A stretch of 64,000 nt of DNA from JAUIKM01 sp964445695 (GCA_964445695.1 CAYULF010000019.1:1-64000), one strand, 5' to 3'; counted from the stretch's first letter, positions 18,851 through 27,697 are shown. The notes: a model not told the origin generated them from the letters alone. Program-made: numbers and translations.

Positions 18851-20335
18851 ATGGATAGCCTGAATCAAAAAATCGCCCAGGATGGAATTACCTTTGACGA
18901 CGTCCTCCTGATACCGGGATACTCTGAAGTACTGCCGCGGGCCGGCACCGTCGAGACCCGCCTGACCAAAACGATCAAACTCAACATTCCGATTCTCAGC
19001 GCCGCCATGGACACGGTTTCCGAGTCCGACATGGCCATTGCACTGGCGCGCGAGGGCGGCATCGGCATCCTGCACAAAAACATGAGCATCAAGAAGCAGG
19101 TGGACGAAGTTGATCGCGTGAAGCGTTTTGAAAGCGGCATGATCCGCAAGCCGATTACCCTGACGGCCGATAAAACCGTCCTGGACGCCTTTGAGCTGAT
19201 GAGCCGCTATCGCATCTCCGGCATCCCGGTTGTCGATGAGAATCGCCGCCTGATCGGCATCATCACCAACCGCGATCTGCGCTTTGAACCGGATCGCACC
19301 CAGCTCGTCGGCGATCTGATGACCAAAGAAAACCTGGTGACGGTGCCCGAGAGCACGACGCTGGAAGACGCCGAAGACATCCTCCAGAATTACAAGATCG
19401 AAAAACTTCCCGTCGTCGATGACAACTACATCCTGAAGGGACTGATCACCTTCAAGGACATCCAGAAAAAGAAAAAATACCCGAACGCCTGTAAGGATTC
19501 GGACGGCAGACTGCGCGTCGGCGCGGCTGTAGGACTGGCCGCCAACACGCTCGAACGCGTTCAGGCTCTGTACGACGCGGGCGTGGACGTCCTCGCGGTG
19601 GACACGGCCCACGGCCATACCATCGGCGTGATCGACATGGTCAAGGCGATCAAGAAACAACACCCCGATCTGCAACTGATCGCCGGCAACGTGGCGACGG
19701 AAGAAGGCACGCGCGCACTGATCGAAGCGGGCGCGGACGCCGTTAAGGTCGGCATCGGGCCCGGCTCAATTTGCACGACGCGCGTGGTTGCGGGCGTCGG
19801 CGTGCCGCAGGTTTCGGCCATATTCAACGCTGCGCGCGCAGCGGGACCGCTGGGCATTCCGGTTATCGCGGACGGCGGCATCAAACAGTCGGGCGACATT
19901 GCCAAAGCGATCGCCGCCGGCGCCGACGTGGTTATGATCGGCAACCTGTTGGCGGGCCACGAAGAAAGCCCGGGCGAAAAGATTCAGCTGGAAGGACGCG
20001 CCTACAAAGTTTACCGCGGCATGGGTTCGCTCAGCGCCATGCAGCGCGGGTCGGCCGACCGCTATTTCCAGGCGGACGTCGAGGACGAAATCAGCAAGCT
20101 GGTACCCGAAGGCATTGAAGGTCGCGTTCCCTACAAAGGCAGCGTCAGCGAGACGCTGTATCAGCTCGTGGGCGGGCTGCGTGCGGCGATGCACTATTGC
20201 GGCTGCCCGACGATTGCGGATATGAAAGAAAAGGCGCGCTTTTCCCGAATGACGAGCGCCGGACTGCGCGAATCGCATCCGCACGACGTGATGGTGACCA
20301 AGGAGTCGCCCAACTACTACGTGCAATCGCGCTAG
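18851..20335 (+). CDS. guaB: Inosine-5'-monophosphate dehydrogenase
   Basis: Oxidises IMP to XMP with NAD, the committed step of GMP synthesis. The 494-residue protein begins with the barrel segment TFDDVLLIPGYSEVLPR, carries two CBS domains at about residues 95-210 (regulatory, nucleotide-binding), and returns to the barrel with DAVKVGIGPGSICTTRVVAGVGVPQ, where Cys of SICTTR (about residue 308) is the nucleophile, then the flap region YFQADVEDEISKLVPEGIEGRVPYKG. The start has AGGTGGTGG upstream. The terminator-like hairpin just before it hints at control at the level of transcript elongation. Confidence 0.97.
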   Translation: MDSLNQKIAQDGITFDDVLLIPGYSEVLPRAGTVETRLTKTIKLNIPILSAAMDTVSESDMAIALAREGGIGILHKNMSIKKQVDEVDRVKRFESGMIRKPITLTADKTVLDAFELMSRYRISGIPVVDENRRLIGIITNRDLRFEPDRTQLVGDLMTKENLVTVPESTTLEDAEDILQNYKIEKLPVVDDNYILKGLITFKDIQKKKKYPNACKDSDGRLRVGAAVGLAANTLERVQALYDAGVDVLAVDTAHGHTIGVIDMVKAIKKQHPDLQLIAGNVATEEGTRALIEAGADAVKVGIGPGSICTTRVVAGVGVPQVSAIFNAARAAGPLGIPVIADGGIKQSGDIAKAIAAGADVVMIGNLLAGHEESPGEKIQLEGRAYKVYRGMGSLSAMQRGSADRYFQADVEDEISKLVPEGIEGRVPYKGSVSETLYQLVGGLRAAMHYCGCPTIADMKEKARFSRMTSAGLRESHPHDVMVTKESPNYYVQSR

Positions 20336-20540
20336 GCTGAAAACTTCCGACACGTACATCAAAAATCAATCGCTGACGCCGCCGAATTCGCGACATCCGG
20401 AACGGCGGCGCATGCATTGATTCTCTGGCACTTTTCCGTAAGTTGAACCGGTGCAGGCACACCGACACAGCTCGTGTTCGGCCTGAACCGCAGCGGCACT
20501 GATGGTTCAAACTCAGACAAGCAACATCTCAGGATAAAAC

Positions 20541-21617
20541 ATGAATCGCATTAAACAGATTCGGCAGGAACTGGCCAGGAAAGGGCTCGACGCACTGATC
20601 GTCACAAAGCTGACGAACATACAATACCTCACCAATTTTTCGGGCTCGAACGCCACACTGATCATCAAACCGCGTTCGCTCAGTTTTATCACAGACGGAC
20701 GCTACAGCGAGCAGGTCAAAACGGAACTCTACGACCTGCCGCGACTGAAAACCTATATCAAGCGCAACGTGAGCGCTTGTATTCAGGAAGACAATCTGCT
20801 GGCCAACTGCAGCAAGGTCGGCATCGAAGGCCATTCGATGACCGTCGCGCAATTCGAACAATTCAAAAAAGACCTCAAACCTGTCCGCTTCAAATCTGTG
20901 ACTGGACTGGTGGAAAAAACCACACAGGCCAAAACCGAACAGGAAGTGGCGCAGATTCGCGCTGCGTGTAAAATTACGGACCAGGTGTACGAGTACATTC
21001 TGAACTTCGTCAAACCCGGCATGACGGAAAACGAGGTAGCCGCGGAGATTTCCTATCAGGGACGCAAACGCGGCGCGGAGGCGGACGCCTTTGAAATTAT
21101 CGTGGCCAGCGGCGCACGCAGCGCCCTGCCGCATGGACGCGCCGGCGCAAAAAAAATCAAAAAGGGCGACGTCGTCACGCTTGACTTCGGCTTCCGCGTC
21201 AACGGTCTGCACAGCGACATGACGCGCACCTTTGTCATGGGACGCCCCAAACCGGAATTCCGCAAGATCTACAATCTGGTCAACGACGCGTTGACGGCAT
21301 CGATCGAGGCGTCGGCCGTGGGCATGCGCACGCGCGATCTGGACGCCGTTGCGCGAGACATTATTAAGGCTGGCGGTTACGGCGACGCGTTCCAGCATTC
21401 GCTGGGCCACGGACTGGGCATCGACGTTCACGAGGGGCCGGGGCTCTCCCCCCTCTCGCCGCCGAGCAGCAAACTGGTGGACGGAAATGTCTACACGCTG
21501 GAGCCGGGCATCTACCTGCAGGATAAATTCGGCGTACGTATCGAAGATGATGTGTATCTCAACAACGGATCACTGGAAAACCTGACACATTCACCCAAAG
21601 AGTTGTTGAGCATTTAA
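20541..21617 (+). CDS. M24-family Xaa-Pro aminopeptidase
   Basis: A 358-residue metallopeptidase that removes N-terminal residues before proline or cleaves Xaa-Pro dipeptides. The N-terminal creatinase-like domain (about 1-130) precedes the pita-bread catalytic domain. The five metal ligands are visible: Asp in TLDFGFRVNG, Asp in GLHSDMTRTF, His in LGHGLGIDVHEGP, Glu in YTLEPGIYL and Glu in GVRIEDDVYL. Whether it is an aminopeptidase P or a prolidase cannot be decided. The start at 20541 follows an AGGATAAAAC sequence. It lies 205 bases after guaB. Confidence 0.92.
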   Translation: MNRIKQIRQELARKGLDALIVTKLTNIQYLTNFSGSNATLIIKPRSLSFITDGRYSEQVKTELYDLPRLKTYIKRNVSACIQEDNLLANCSKVGIEGHSMTVAQFEQFKKDLKPVRFKSVTGLVEKTTQAKTEQEVAQIRAACKITDQVYEYILNFVKPGMTENEVAAEISYQGRKRGAEADAFEIIVASGARSALPHGRAGAKKIKKGDVVTLDFGFRVNGLHSDMTRTFVMGRPKPEFRKIYNLVNDALTASIEASAVGMRTRDLDAVARDIIKAGGYGDAFQHSLGHGLGIDVHEGPGLSPLSPPSSKLVDGNVYTLEPGIYLQDKFGVRIEDDVYLNNGSLENLTHSPKELLSI

Positions 21618-21680
21618 CGCCTCCGGCGTCGTCCGGCTGCCTGCCGGCAGTAGGGGACGAGCAGCCCGGCGCATTCCGCC

Positions 21681-22943
21681 ATGAGTGAATCGCGTTCAGT
21701 ATTGATTATCAGTCACGACTTTGCGCCCGTCGGCACAAGCGTTGTACAGCGTGTCCTGCACTTTGCGCGCTACCTGCCCGAACACGGCTGGCACGCAACG
21801 ATCCTGTGTGCAGCACCCTCGCCCTACAAAGCGTGGGATTTTTCCCTGCTGAACACCGCGGAAGCGCTCGGGATCCGCATCGTCCGCACCGGCGAGTTCC
21901 AAACGCCCGAAGAAAAACAGATTATCCCGCCGCAGAGTAGTCGCAGCGCATTCCGCCGCAAACTGACGGACGCCGTCTCCGTGCCGGAGGCCGCCGTGCG
22001 CTGGAGCAAAGAAGCTCTGCAGCGCGGACGCGAACTACTGCGCGGTGAGCGCTTTGACGTTATCATGGCCACCGCGCCGCCCTTCACCGACTTTCTGGTG
22101 GCGCGCCAGCTGGCGGAAGAATTCAACCTGCCGCACGTGGTGGACTATCAGGATCTTTGGGTCGATAATCCTTTTCACTTTCACGCTTCGCCGATGCACA
22201 AGGCGCGCAATATTGCGCACGAAACGGCGGTGCTGAAAACGACGGAGCGGATTCTCGTCACCTCGCGGCACATCAAGGAATCGCTCCTGCGGCGCCACGC
22301 CTTCCTGGGCCACAACGACATTGAAATCATTCCGCACGGCTACGACCCGGCAGATTTTGCGGCCTGGACGGATGTCAAACCGGACCAGGCGCGTTTTACG
22401 ATTACACACAGCGGCAAATTTGTTGAAGACCGCACGCCGAAATACTTTCTGCACGCCTGGGCGGACTTCCTGCGGGCGGACCCGGCGCGGCGCGAGCACT
22501 GCGACGCGCGTTTTATCGGTGCGCTCAGCAAAAACGAACGCAAGCTGATCAACAAGTACAAAGTCTCCGGCAACGTCACGGCCACGGGCTACGTGCCGCA
22601 TACCGAGGCGATCCGCCAGTTGATGGAATCTGATGTGCTGTGGATGATGTGTCGGTTTAACGTGCGCTCTTCCGGTAAACTCTTTGAATACATCGGGGCG
22701 CGTAAACCTTTGCTTGTCTGCGCACCGGAAGGCAATATCCGCACCTCGGCCAAAAATTCGGGCGCGGCTGTGGTGACCGCCCCGGCCGACGTCGATGCGA
22801 TTAAACAAGCGCTGGAGTTGTTTTACAATCTGTGGCAGAACAAAAAACTGCCGACGCCGAACGAGGACTTTGTCGAGCGCTACAACCGCCGACTGCTGAG
22901 CGGCGACCTGGCGCGCGTACTCGGCATGGCGATGCGCGTCTGA
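21681..22943 (+). CDS. Glycosyltransferase, GT4-like
   Basis: A 420-residue GT-B fold glycosyltransferase. The N-terminal acceptor domain starts SVLIISHDFAPVGTSVVQRVLHFARYLPEHGW, a glycine/valine loop found in GT4 enzymes; the donor domain has HSGKFVEDRTPKYFLHAW, GYVPHTEAIRQLMESDVLWMM and the sugar-nucleotide binding GKLFEYIGARKPLLVCAPEGN. A motif ATAPPFTD in the first domain is shared with the convergent glycosyltransferase at 23072-24364, so the two are paralogues. Probably acts in the cytoplasm on a lipid-linked surface glycan; donor and acceptor are unknown. Confidence 0.85.
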   Translation: MSESRSVLIISHDFAPVGTSVVQRVLHFARYLPEHGWHATILCAAPSPYKAWDFSLLNTAEALGIRIVRTGEFQTPEEKQIIPPQSSRSAFRRKLTDAVSVPEAAVRWSKEALQRGRELLRGERFDVIMATAPPFTDFLVARQLAEEFNLPHVVDYQDLWVDNPFHFHASPMHKARNIAHETAVLKTTERILVTSRHIKESLLRRHAFLGHNDIEIIPHGYDPADFAAWTDVKPDQARFTITHSGKFVEDRTPKYFLHAWADFLRADPARREHCDARFIGALSKNERKLINKYKVSGNVTATGYVPHTEAIRQLMESDVLWMMCRFNVRSSGKLFEYIGARKPLLVCAPEGNIRTSAKNSGAAVVTAPADVDAIKQALELFYNLWQNKKLPTPNEDFVERYNRRLLSGDLARVLGMAMRV

Positions 22944-22984
22944 GCGAACTGTCACCGCCTCAATTACTTGGGGTTTCCAGCCCG

Positions 22985-23010
22985 TCGATTAACAAAAGCG
23001 GCTTGAAAGA
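22985..23010 (-). repeat. 3'-flanking element, copy between convergent glycosyltransferase genes
   Basis: On the minus strand it reads AAGCCGCTTTTGTTAATC, placed after the stop of the 23072-24364 gene. A close relative, GGCCGCTTTTGTTTATC, lies at about 35044-35062. Both resemble the T-rich tails of the plus-strand copies. Confidence 0.35.
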
Positions 23011-23071
23011 GGACCCGTTTCGGGGCCGATATCAGAGCGGAAAGCCAGAATACCCCCACGCAACCAACACC

Positions 23072-24364
23072 CTATTTGGCCACCGCGGCCAGAATTTCCG
23101 CCAGCCTGCCGGTGAGTTGACGGCGATCAAAAAGATTAACATCCTCGGGATCGGCAATGGGAAGCGCCTGAATGTCCTTGCGTTTAACACAGTCGCAAAT
23201 TGCCAGTGCAAAGCCGCGAACGTCGCCGGGTTCCACGATGCGCGCCTGGTGCTGTTTTGAGAGAATAGAGCCGATTTCATTTTTGGGCACCACTGCAATG
23301 ATCGGCTTGGTGCTGCCGATGTATTCAAAGACCTTGCCGGGCGCCACCGTCTCAAAACCGGGATCATCCGCGCCGATGTTAAACCAGACAACGTCGGTTT
23401 TTTGCAGACAGTGAATCGCTATCGGATGGTCGACATATCCGAAGTAACGCATGCGGTCGTCGATGCCCATCTGCTCAGCCATGCGGCGGAACTCGGACTG
23501 CATATAACCAACCATGGTAAACAACAAACGCGGATAAACAGCCGGAAAATGCAGCTTGATATATTCGATCGCCTTAAACAAATCCGTCGGCTTGCGATCC
23601 TCGTAAAAATTGCCGGAATGCACAAAATGCACCGTGCCGTCATCGGGAAACTCCGGCCCGTTTAACAATTCAAGTTTAAAATCGTCGGGATCAAAACCCT
23701 GAGTGATAACGTCGATGCGCTCGCCGAGAGAAGAATCGGCTTCGGAATGGCGTTTAATAAAACCGTTGCGCACGAAGTTGTTTGTCGTGATTAAACGGTC
23801 GACGCCGAGCACGACGCGGCGCTCCAGCTGAATATTGCGACGGCGATGCCAGGCGGTCCAATAGCGGTAGTAGGGATAGTCCACCCAGGCGTCGCGGAAA
23901 TCGGCTACAACGGGCAGCCCATATTTCTGTTTAATATCCAGTGCGAGCAAATGATCCGTAAAGGGCGGCGCTGTCGCAAAAACGGCGTCAAACTGACTCA
24001 TGTCCTGCCCGGCCAGAAAATTCATGGCGCGACGTCGCCAGCCGCCTTTGTTGTCCGGCACAAAGAAAAACTGGGAAACGCGATTGAGAAATTTGCGCAG
24101 ACCCTCGCGTTCCAGAGCAAGCGTGCGACGCGTTTTGAGCGCTGTAAAAATGCGACCGGGCTGCGTGCGCCAGATATCGAAATCGCGCCCGCGCATGTCG
24201 TCCAGCAGCGAATCGTCAAACGCAAAATACGCGTGCGGATGAATGGTCAGCACCGTCGGCCGCCAGCCGAACTCGGGCAAATACTTGACAAATTTCAGCG
24301 GACGCTGGACGCCGCTGAAACCCATCGGTGGAAAATAATAGGCGATAAAAAGTACGGATCGCAT
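23072..24364 (-). CDS. Glycosyltransferase, GT4-like (paralogue)
   Basis: A 430-residue GT-B glycosyltransferase. The N-terminus MRSVLFIAYYFPPMGFSGVQRPLKFVKYLPEFGWRPTVLT has the usual GT4 start with a glycine loop; ATAPPFTDHLLALDIKQKYGLPVVADFRDAWVDYPYY is shared with the 21681-22943 protein; the donor-binding domain shows VHSGNFYEDRKPTDLFKAIEYI, YFGYVDHPIAIHCLQKTDVVWFNIG and GKVFEYIGSTKPIIAVVPKNE. The start at 24364 puts the glycosyltransferase strand at the N-terminus; the frame stays open for another 92 codons upstream but these look non-coding and overlap the TPP riboswitch region. Donor and acceptor unknown. Confidence 0.87.
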   Translation of the reverse strand: MRSVLFIAYYFPPMGFSGVQRPLKFVKYLPEFGWRPTVLTIHPHAYFAFDDSLLDDMRGRDFDIWRTQPGRIFTALKTRRTLALEREGLRKFLNRVSQFFFVPDNKGGWRRRAMNFLAGQDMSQFDAVFATAPPFTDHLLALDIKQKYGLPVVADFRDAWVDYPYYRYWTAWHRRRNIQLERRVVLGVDRLITTNNFVRNGFIKRHSEADSSLGERIDVITQGFDPDDFKLELLNGPEFPDDGTVHFVHSGNFYEDRKPTDLFKAIEYIKLHFPAVYPRLLFTMVGYMQSEFRRMAEQMGIDDRMRYFGYVDHPIAIHCLQKTDVVWFNIGADDPGFETVAPGKVFEYIGSTKPIIAVVPKNEIGSILSKQHQARIVEPGDVRGFALAICDCVKRKDIQALPIADPEDVNLFDRRQLTGRLAEILAAVAK

Positions 24365-24460
24365 AGTCCAGCCGGAATCAATGATTGGTTTAACGCACAA
24401 ATATGGTCGAAACCGAGCGGAAAACCATGATTTGCACTCATCAGTAAAAGTTCTGGCTTG

Positions 24461-24466
24461 TATAAT
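24461..24466 (+). promoter_or_regulatory. Candidate -10 box upstream of the TPP riboswitch
   Basis: TATAAT followed by a run of T, 45 bases before the riboswitch. There is no matching element at the right -33 distance, so the promoter assignment is weak. Confidence 0.25.
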
Positions 24467-24510
24467 TTTTTGCGATCTGCTTCGTTTAGGCCCCACAAAT
24501 CTATGATTCG

Positions 24511-24592
24511 TCCGTTGGAGGTGCCGGCAGTTGCCGGCTGAGATAAAACTCCTCGAACCTGATCCGGCTAGTACCGGCGGAGGGAAACGGTG
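24511..24592 (+). promoter_or_regulatory. TPP riboswitch (THI element)
   Basis: The conserved core of the thiamin pyrophosphate riboswitch is clearly readable: P1 strand CCGTT (24512-24516), GGAGGTGCCGGCAG, then GGCTGAGATAAAACTCC, GAACCTGATCCGGCTAG, TACCGGCGGAGGGA and the closing P1 strand AACGG (24586-24590). The CTGAGA and ACCTGATC boxes bind the pyrimidine and the pyrophosphate ends of TPP. It sits on the plus strand 140 bases before the TonB-dependent receptor gene. In Bacteroidota such a receptor is the predicted outer membrane thiamin transporter (OMR1), repressed when TPP is abundant. Confidence 0.95.
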
Positions 24593-24702
24593 ATGAAGCT
24601 GCCTGTGGGAGCGTTGCGGCGCTCCATCCCGCCTGCACATTCATTCCATTCCGGTTTCGACCAAGAGCCCGCATCCGGCGATGCGGGACGGACGTGTATT
24701 TT

Positions 24703-24730
24703 TTCCACAACCCGACTTTGAGAGGTGGAA
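24703..24730 (+). promoter_or_regulatory. Possible Shine-Dalgarno-masking hairpin of the TPP riboswitch leader
   Basis: TTCCAC (24703-24708) can pair with GTGGAA (24725-24730), which contains part of the AGAGGTGG ribosome binding site of the receptor gene. A perfect CCCGCAT/ATGCGGG hairpin (24668-24687) lies between it and the aptamer. This would make a translational expression platform; the switch itself is inferred. Confidence 0.4.
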
Positions 24731-24732
24731 TT

Positions 24733-27066
24733 ATGCGCTTCTTCCCAACACTTGCGGCGGCGCTTCTGCTGCTGCCGACAACACTTTCCAGTCTCTGCGC
24801 GCAGCAGGACTCAACCGACACACGCGACACGCTGCGCAGCTATCGCCTGCCGAGCGTGACCGTCAATTCAAATCGCGCCGAGCGCGGCAGCAGCCCGGTG
24901 ACCTTTTCCGAGATTTCCGGCGCGGAACTGCGCAATGCTCACAGCTATGAGGATCTGCCGATTCTGCTGAGCAACCTGCCTTCCACGATCGTCTATTCCG
25001 AGAATGGCAACGGCGTGGGGTATTCCAACCTGTCGATCCGCGGCTTTGACCAGCGCCGCATCGCGGTTCTGATCAACGGCGTGCCGCAGAACGACCCGGA
25101 AGACCACAACGTCTACTGGATCGATTTTCCCGACCTGGCGTCCAACCTGGAATCTATCCAGGTGCAGCGCGGCGCGGGCATCGGCGGCTACGGTCCCGCC
25201 TCGATCGGCGGCAGCATCAACATGTCCACCACCAATTTTGAGAATGAACGCTCCATCCGCATCTCCAGCGGCGTCGGCCTGCAGGAATACGGATCGGGCG
25301 ACGCGCTGCAGCACACGCTCAGCAAACACTCGATCGAATATTCCTCGGGGCTGAACGACAACTACGCCTTCCGCGCACGCCTTTCGCGCATTAACTCCGA
25401 CGGCTATCGCGATCTTTCCTACGCGGAGTTAAACAGCTTTTTCTTCAGCGGCGCGCGCTACGACCAAGACTTTACGACTCAGATTAACGTTTTCGGCGGA
25501 CCGCTGTCCGACGGCCTGGCGTACACTGGCGTGCCGAAGGAGTATGTCGACGACCTGCGCCTGCGGCGCGTTAATTTCAGCGACTGGTGGCGTCTGGACG
25601 ACGGTACGGTCCAGGGCGTCGTGCGCCGCAAGGAAGAGCGCGAGCTGTTTTCACAACCGCACTACGAGCTGCTCAACACCTGGTATGCGGCTGAGGACTT
25701 AACATTCAACAGCGTGCTGTTTTACTACACCGGCGACGGCTTTTTCGACTACGACGCTTCGTGGGCCACGGCGGAGACCTTCGGACTGACGGCGGAGAAC
25801 GGCTTTCCGGACGCGGTGCCGAGCAATGCGATCATCCGCGCGGATGTCAGCAACCGACACGTCGGCTGGGTGCCGCGCATGGAATGGCGACGCGGCGACG
25901 CGGTGACGACCATCGGCGCGGAGCTGCGTCTGAACACCAGCGAGCACTGGGGCAAGATCGCCTACGCCGAGAACCTGCCGGCGGGTTTTGATCCGGACTA
26001 CCGATTTTACGAATTCGACGGCACGCGCACTGTTTACTCGCTGTTTGTCCGCGAGCAACAAAAGTTAAGCGACAAGCTGAAGTTCGACGCGGAAGTGCAG
26101 GTGGTCTACCACGGCTATGCTCGCGGCGGCGAAAAAGCTTTCGGCAATTTCACGGAATACAACACGACCGACGGCGGCACGGTGGGGAATGGCGAGGACC
26201 TCTTTAACATCAACTACCTTTTTGTTAATCCTCGCGCCGGAATCCTCTACGCTGTAAACAACTCGGTGGACTTGTACTTCAGCGCCGCGCTGACGAGTCG
26301 CGAGCCGCGCATGAACAATCTCTACGCAGCTTCCAACCGTCCATTCGGCGCGCAGCCGCTCTTTGCTTTCGACACAACGGCGGGCGGCGGGCGGCTCTAC
26401 GACTTCGATGAACCGCTGGTCAACCCCGAACGACTGCTGAACTTTGAGCTGGGTTCAAACTTCAAGACTGATGGACTGAGCGCCGGCGTCAACCTGTACT
26501 GGATGGAGTTCTTCGACGAACTGGTCCAGAACGGCCAGGTGGACGTCTTCGGCGCGCCGATTGACGGCAACGCCGAGCGCACGCGTCACATCGGCGTGGA
26601 GGCGGAAGCCGCCGGTATTCTGTTTAACGACCGCAGCGCGGGCGCGCTGCAGCTCAGCGCCAATGTGAGTATTTCGCAGAATACCATCGTCGAGTACAAC
26701 TACTTCGACGGCTCCGGTGCGCCGATAGACCTGGCCGACAATCCGATCGCGGGATTCCCCGATCTGCTCGGCAACGCGCGCCTGCTGTACACGCTGGGCG
26801 ACTTCAACTTCAGCGTGCTCGGCAAACACGTCGGCGAGTTTTACACCGACATCTTCAAGATCGAGGAAAACAAGAACGACGCCTACACGGTGTTTAATCT
26901 GGACACGTGGTACGACATCCACGACGTGGCGGGTTTGCAGACGCTGCGTCTGCGCCTGCAAGTCAACAACCTGCTGAACGAACTGTACTCGGCCGGCGGC
27001 GTCGGCGCGCAGTTCTTCCCCGCTGCGGAACGCAACTACTACTTTGCCGTTTCGATGCAGCTCTGA
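24733..27066 (+). CDS. TonB-dependent outer membrane receptor, probably for thiamin (OMR1-like)
   Basis: A 777-residue outer membrane active transporter. Signal peptide MRFFPTLAAALLLLPTTLSSLCA, a TonB-box-like YRLPSVTVNSNR near the mature N-terminus, the plug domain with LSIRGFDQRRIAVLINGVPQNDPEDHNVYWIDFPDL and VQRGAGIGGYGPASIGGSINM, then a long beta barrel ending with aromatic YYFAVSMQL. The ATG at 24733 has AGAGGTGG just upstream. No carboxypeptidase-like extension is seen, so it is not a SusC type. The substrate is inferred from the TPP riboswitch in its leader: thiamin or a precursor. No PnuT-like inner membrane transporter lies beside it. Confidence 0.9.
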   Translation: MRFFPTLAAALLLLPTTLSSLCAQQDSTDTRDTLRSYRLPSVTVNSNRAERGSSPVTFSEISGAELRNAHSYEDLPILLSNLPSTIVYSENGNGVGYSNLSIRGFDQRRIAVLINGVPQNDPEDHNVYWIDFPDLASNLESIQVQRGAGIGGYGPASIGGSINMSTTNFENERSIRISSGVGLQEYGSGDALQHTLSKHSIEYSSGLNDNYAFRARLSRINSDGYRDLSYAELNSFFFSGARYDQDFTTQINVFGGPLSDGLAYTGVPKEYVDDLRLRRVNFSDWWRLDDGTVQGVVRRKEERELFSQPHYELLNTWYAAEDLTFNSVLFYYTGDGFFDYDASWATAETFGLTAENGFPDAVPSNAIIRADVSNRHVGWVPRMEWRRGDAVTTIGAELRLNTSEHWGKIAYAENLPAGFDPDYRFYEFDGTRTVYSLFVREQQKLSDKLKFDAEVQVVYHGYARGGEKAFGNFTEYNTTDGGTVGNGEDLFNINYLFVNPRAGILYAVNNSVDLYFSAALTSREPRMNNLYAASNRPFGAQPLFAFDTTAGGGRLYDFDEPLVNPERLLNFELGSNFKTDGLSAGVNLYWMEFFDELVQNGQVDVFGAPIDGNAERTRHIGVEAEAAGILFNDRSAGALQLSANVSISQNTIVEYNYFDGSGAPIDLADNPIAGFPDLLGNARLLYTLGDFNFSVLGKHVGEFYTDIFKIEENKNDAYTVFNLDTWYDIHDVAGLQTLRLRLQVNNLLNELYSAGGVGAQFFPAAERNYYFAVSMQL

Positions 27067-27117
27067 CCTGATGCCGCGCGGACGGCAGGCGGCTGCCGCA
27101 GCTCGATTTTGTATATT

Positions 27118-27154
27118 GCCCTTTCGTGAATTCCGTTCATGAAAGGGCTTTTTT
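27118..27154 (+). terminator. Intrinsic terminator ending at the thioesterase start codon
   Basis: A 13-bp stem with one G-T pair (27118-27130 and 27136-27148), loop TTCCG, then six T (27149-27154). The ATG of the next gene follows with no base in between, so there is no room for a ribosome binding site outside the hairpin. It should end transcription of the receptor gene. Confidence 0.8.
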
Positions 27155-27583
27155 ATGGCGCGTGTACGCATTGACCCGCCGGAGCAGGTGCTGTTTACGA
27201 CGCAACTTGTGGTGCGGATTGACGACGTCAACTACGGCGGGCACATGGGCAACGACGCAATTCTGCGTTACGCGCACGAGGTGCGCCTGCAGTTCCTGCA
27301 ACACTTCGGCATGACGGAAATGGACGCCGGCGGCGAGGGCATCATCATGGCCGACGCGGCCATCAGCTACAAGTCGGAAGCTTTTCACGGCGACGTGCTG
27401 CAGGCGCAGATCGGCATTCGCGACTTCAGCAATTTCGGTTGTGATCTGGTGTATCGCTTCATGCACGCCGACGGGCGCGACGTGGCGCTGGTCAAAACGG
27501 GCATTGTGTTTTTCGACTACGACAAACGCGAATTGCGCCCGGTGCCGGCGGACTTCAGGACAAGACTGAAAGTTGTTATGTGA
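27155..27583 (+). CDS. Acyl-CoA thioesterase-like hotdog protein
   Basis: A 142-residue single hotdog-fold protein of the 4HBT/YbgC type. The N-terminal strand VVRIDDVNYGGHMGNDAILRYAHEVRLQFLQ carries the family D-x-N/D-x-x-G-H-x-x-N pattern, with the likely catalytic Asp in RIDDVNYGGHMGND; later strands AAISYKSEAFHGDVLQAQIGI and ALVKTGIVFFDYDKR fit the fold. The true substrate is unknown. The ATG directly abuts the T tract of a terminator, so the message may be leaderless or may start translation by readthrough. It lies behind the TPP-controlled receptor but is probably not in its transcript. Confidence 0.8.
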   Translation: MARVRIDPPEQVLFTTQLVVRIDDVNYGGHMGNDAILRYAHEVRLQFLQHFGMTEMDAGGEGIIMADAAISYKSEAFHGDVLQAQIGIRDFSNFGCDLVYRFMHADGRDVALVKTGIVFFDYDKRELRPVPADFRTRLKVVM

Positions 27584-27697
27584 GGACTGTTAATTTCTCA
27601 CATGCGCGGTTTGTTAAACCAACTTGCTCCGATATTAACAGCCCGTTTTGAACGCAATTTGCACCCGGAACAGCGAGGTACAATCCAGGAATCCCCT

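Noticed and set aside
22832..23260. 142-residue open frame between the convergent glycosyltransferases
   Set aside because: It is an out-of-frame shadow of both genes joined across the intergenic element.
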